Source: Clostridia bacterium
Lineage (GTDB): Bacteria > Bacillota > Clostridia > Christensenellales > Aristaeellaceae
DNA: 7,013 nt
Direction of reading: 5' to 3'
NCBI GenBank assembly: GCA_017620115.1
Contig: JAFZRB010000387.1
Coordinates: 1-7,013, forward strand
In this document: positions 5,877 through 7,013 of the stretch, in pieces
Layout of the letters: each line of letters starts with the position of its first letter
Position numbering within the stretch: the stretch's first letter is position 1
The notes under the pieces: generated by a model
The model's input: only the letters and a program-made list of their open reading frames with translations
What the model was told of the DNA's origin: nothing
Database searches by the model: none
Made by a program: the position numbers and the translations under genes

Positions 5877-7013
5877 TCATTCCACGCCGCGGAAATAATG
5901 CCCGGTGGTGGAGGGTTCGTTTTCCAGCCTTCGCCAGGCGTCGCTGTCGCGGAAAGGCTCGCCGTCCAGCGCCATGCGGTGCAGCCGCACGACGTCAGCC
6001 GCGCGCGCCTCGTCCTCGTCGGTCAGCACGAGCCGCCAGCTCGCCGCCGCGGGCAGCCGCCCCATATGCCTCAGCAGCAGCATGGGCACGCTGTTCATCA
6101 CCTTCACGACGCAGCCGCCCGCGCTCTTCTGCCGCCTCAGCGGAAACGACGCGCCGGTACGGTCCGTGAGCCTGTGCGCGTTCAGGCGCTTTTCCGGCGG
6201 GACGCCGTCGCAGCGCGCGCAGGCGTCGTGCCGGCCGCCCAGCTGCGCCCGGATGGGGCAGTGCCTCAGCGACATCAGCCGCATGCGCCCGTACACGATC
6301 AGCTCGCGTTTCCCGCCCTCGCCCATCTGCCTGATCTCGCCCGCGTTGAGCTCGACGGAGGGCGTATACAGCGACGCGCCGTCCGCAATGGCCGCCAGCG
6401 CGCGCCGCGAGGCCAGGTTCAGCCCCGCGTCCGCCTGCCTCTCGCCCGGCCAGCTCATCGCCAGATGCGCGGGATTCGAGCAGAGCGTCGCGGTGATCCT
6501 TCCGGCGTTTTGCTTCGCCCACGCGTTGAGCGCGTCCAGCGCCTCGCCGCACAGCGTTTCCGGCAGAGCCAGCGCGAAGGGAAAATCCGCCGCGTCGGCA
6601 AACGCGTCCAGCGCCTCGGGAGAAATGTCTTCCGGCGCGAAAACGGCCTCGTCCGCGCCGCATTGCAGCGCCAGCTTCAGCCGCGCCGCGTCCGGCGCCT
6701 GAACGCGCAGGCGGGTAACGCGGGGTTTACAGGCGTCCGGCTCGCCCGCGTCGGGCAGCGCGCGCAAGCGCGCCTCGCAGCCCCGCGCGTCCTCAACGCG
6801 CGCCCGGCCCAGCGCCTCGAGGGCGCTTCGCCGCAGCTCGTTTAGCGCCGAGGCGGATAAAAAGGCGTCCTCATCCACGCTGAGCGCTATGTCGATCAGC
6901 TCGTAGGGCACGCCGCCCGTCTTCGCCAGCTGGGCGCGGACGCGCGCGGGATCGGCCGGCCGGCCCGTCGCGCGCTCGACCACGGCGCCTTCGACCTGAA
7001 CGGTCCGTTTGCC
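5877..7013 (-). CDS. U32 peptidase-family protein with DUF3656-like segment, C-terminal part (5' end outside window)
   Basis: C-terminal 378 residues of a long U32-family protein; the reading frame is open to the window edge, and an internal GTG at 6983 is not the true start. Near the left end of the fragment comes RPADPARVRAQLAKTGG followed by FLSASALNELRRSALEAL, which matches the DUF3656 (collagenase-like) segment of long U32 proteins. The second half looks like another barrel-type domain with IVYGRMRLMSLRHCPI, LTDRTGASFPL and MNSVPMLLLRH, and ends in the family-like HYFRGVE. Four cysteines form CX12CX2CX32C, a likely metal or iron-sulphur site. Family members include annotated collagenase-like proteases, but E. 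coli RlhA (also U32 with DUF3656) is an rRNA cytidine hydroxylation factor and UbiU/UbiV carry 4Fe-4S clusters, so an RNA-modifying or redox role is as likely as proteolysis. The N-terminal U32 signature lies outside the window. The acyltransferase gene follows after 28 bases. Confidence 0.9.
   Translation of the reverse strand, partial: GKRTVQVEGAVVERATGRPADPARVRAQLAKTGGVPYELIDIALSVDEDAFLSASALNELRRSALEALGRARVEDARGCEARLRALPDAGEPDACKPRVTRLRVQAPDAARLKLALQCGADEAVFAPEDISPEALDAFADAADFPFALALPETLCGEALDALNAWAKQNAGRITATLCSNPAHLAMSWPGERQADAGLNLASRRALAAIADGASLYTPSVELNAGEIRQMGEGGKRELIVYGRMRLMSLRHCPIRAQLGGRHDACARCDGVPPEKRLNAHRLTDRTGASFPLRRQKSAGGCVVKVMNSVPMLLLRHMGRLPAAASWRLVLTDEDEARAADVVRLHRMALDGEPFRDSDAWRRLENEPSTTGHYFRGVE

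Noticed and set aside
4940..6169. 409-codon open frame on the plus strand opposite the acyltransferase and U32 genes
   Set aside because: The product is a run of Arg, Gln, His and Ala with no domain or hydrophobic pattern. It overlaps two genes that have family motifs and is the usual antisense shadow of GC-rich coding DNA.
5847..6845. 332-codon open frame on the plus strand opposite the U32 gene
   Set aside because: It is Arg/Ala/Pro/Gln-rich without motifs, whereas the opposite strand encodes recognisable U32-family sequence.

Overview
The window is a GC-rich bacterial chromosomal segment, most likely from a Clostridia-type Firmicute (Bacillota), possibly an uncultured gut lineage. The reasons are: strong AGGAGG-type ribosome binding sites before most genes; a PheS of the Bacillus/Clostridium type with a four-cysteine CX2CX4CX2C insertion; a Phd/YefM-RelE/ParE pair of the Firmicute style; and a long U32 peptidase-family protein. 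This assignment is inferred from protein character, since there is no rRNA here. Coding is dense, there is no gene-free stretch over about 100 bases, and I see no tRNA, rRNA, IS element or CRISPR array.

Left half, plus strand (1-3983): the C-terminal part of pheS (cut by the window edge), complete pheT starting 15 bases after it, and, 76 bases further on, a 302-residue six-helix membrane protein of unknown function. PheS and PheT form the heterotetrameric phenylalanyl-tRNA synthetase. The membrane protein has its own ribosome binding site and may be carried on the pheST transcript.

Middle (3984-4726): a convergent intergenic region with a strong GC-rich hairpin, then a type II toxin-antitoxin operon on the minus strand: Phd/YefM-like antitoxin followed by RelE/ParE-like toxin. 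It has its own near-consensus promoter (TTGAAT, 17-base spacer, TATAAT) and short repeats around that promoter that could be operator sites. Its DNA looks less GC-rich than the flanks, which fits a mobile cassette settled between two convergent transcription units.

Right half, minus strand (4727-7013): the C-terminal 378 residues of a long U32 peptidase-family protein with a DUF3656-like segment and four conserved-looking cysteines (cut by the right edge), followed 28 bases later by a membrane acyltransferase (acyltransferase 3 family). These two probably form one transcription unit.

I found no convincing previously undescribed system. The items most worth a second look are the unknown membrane protein behind pheST, the promoter and repeat layout of the toxin-antitoxin operon, and the U32-acyltransferase pairing.
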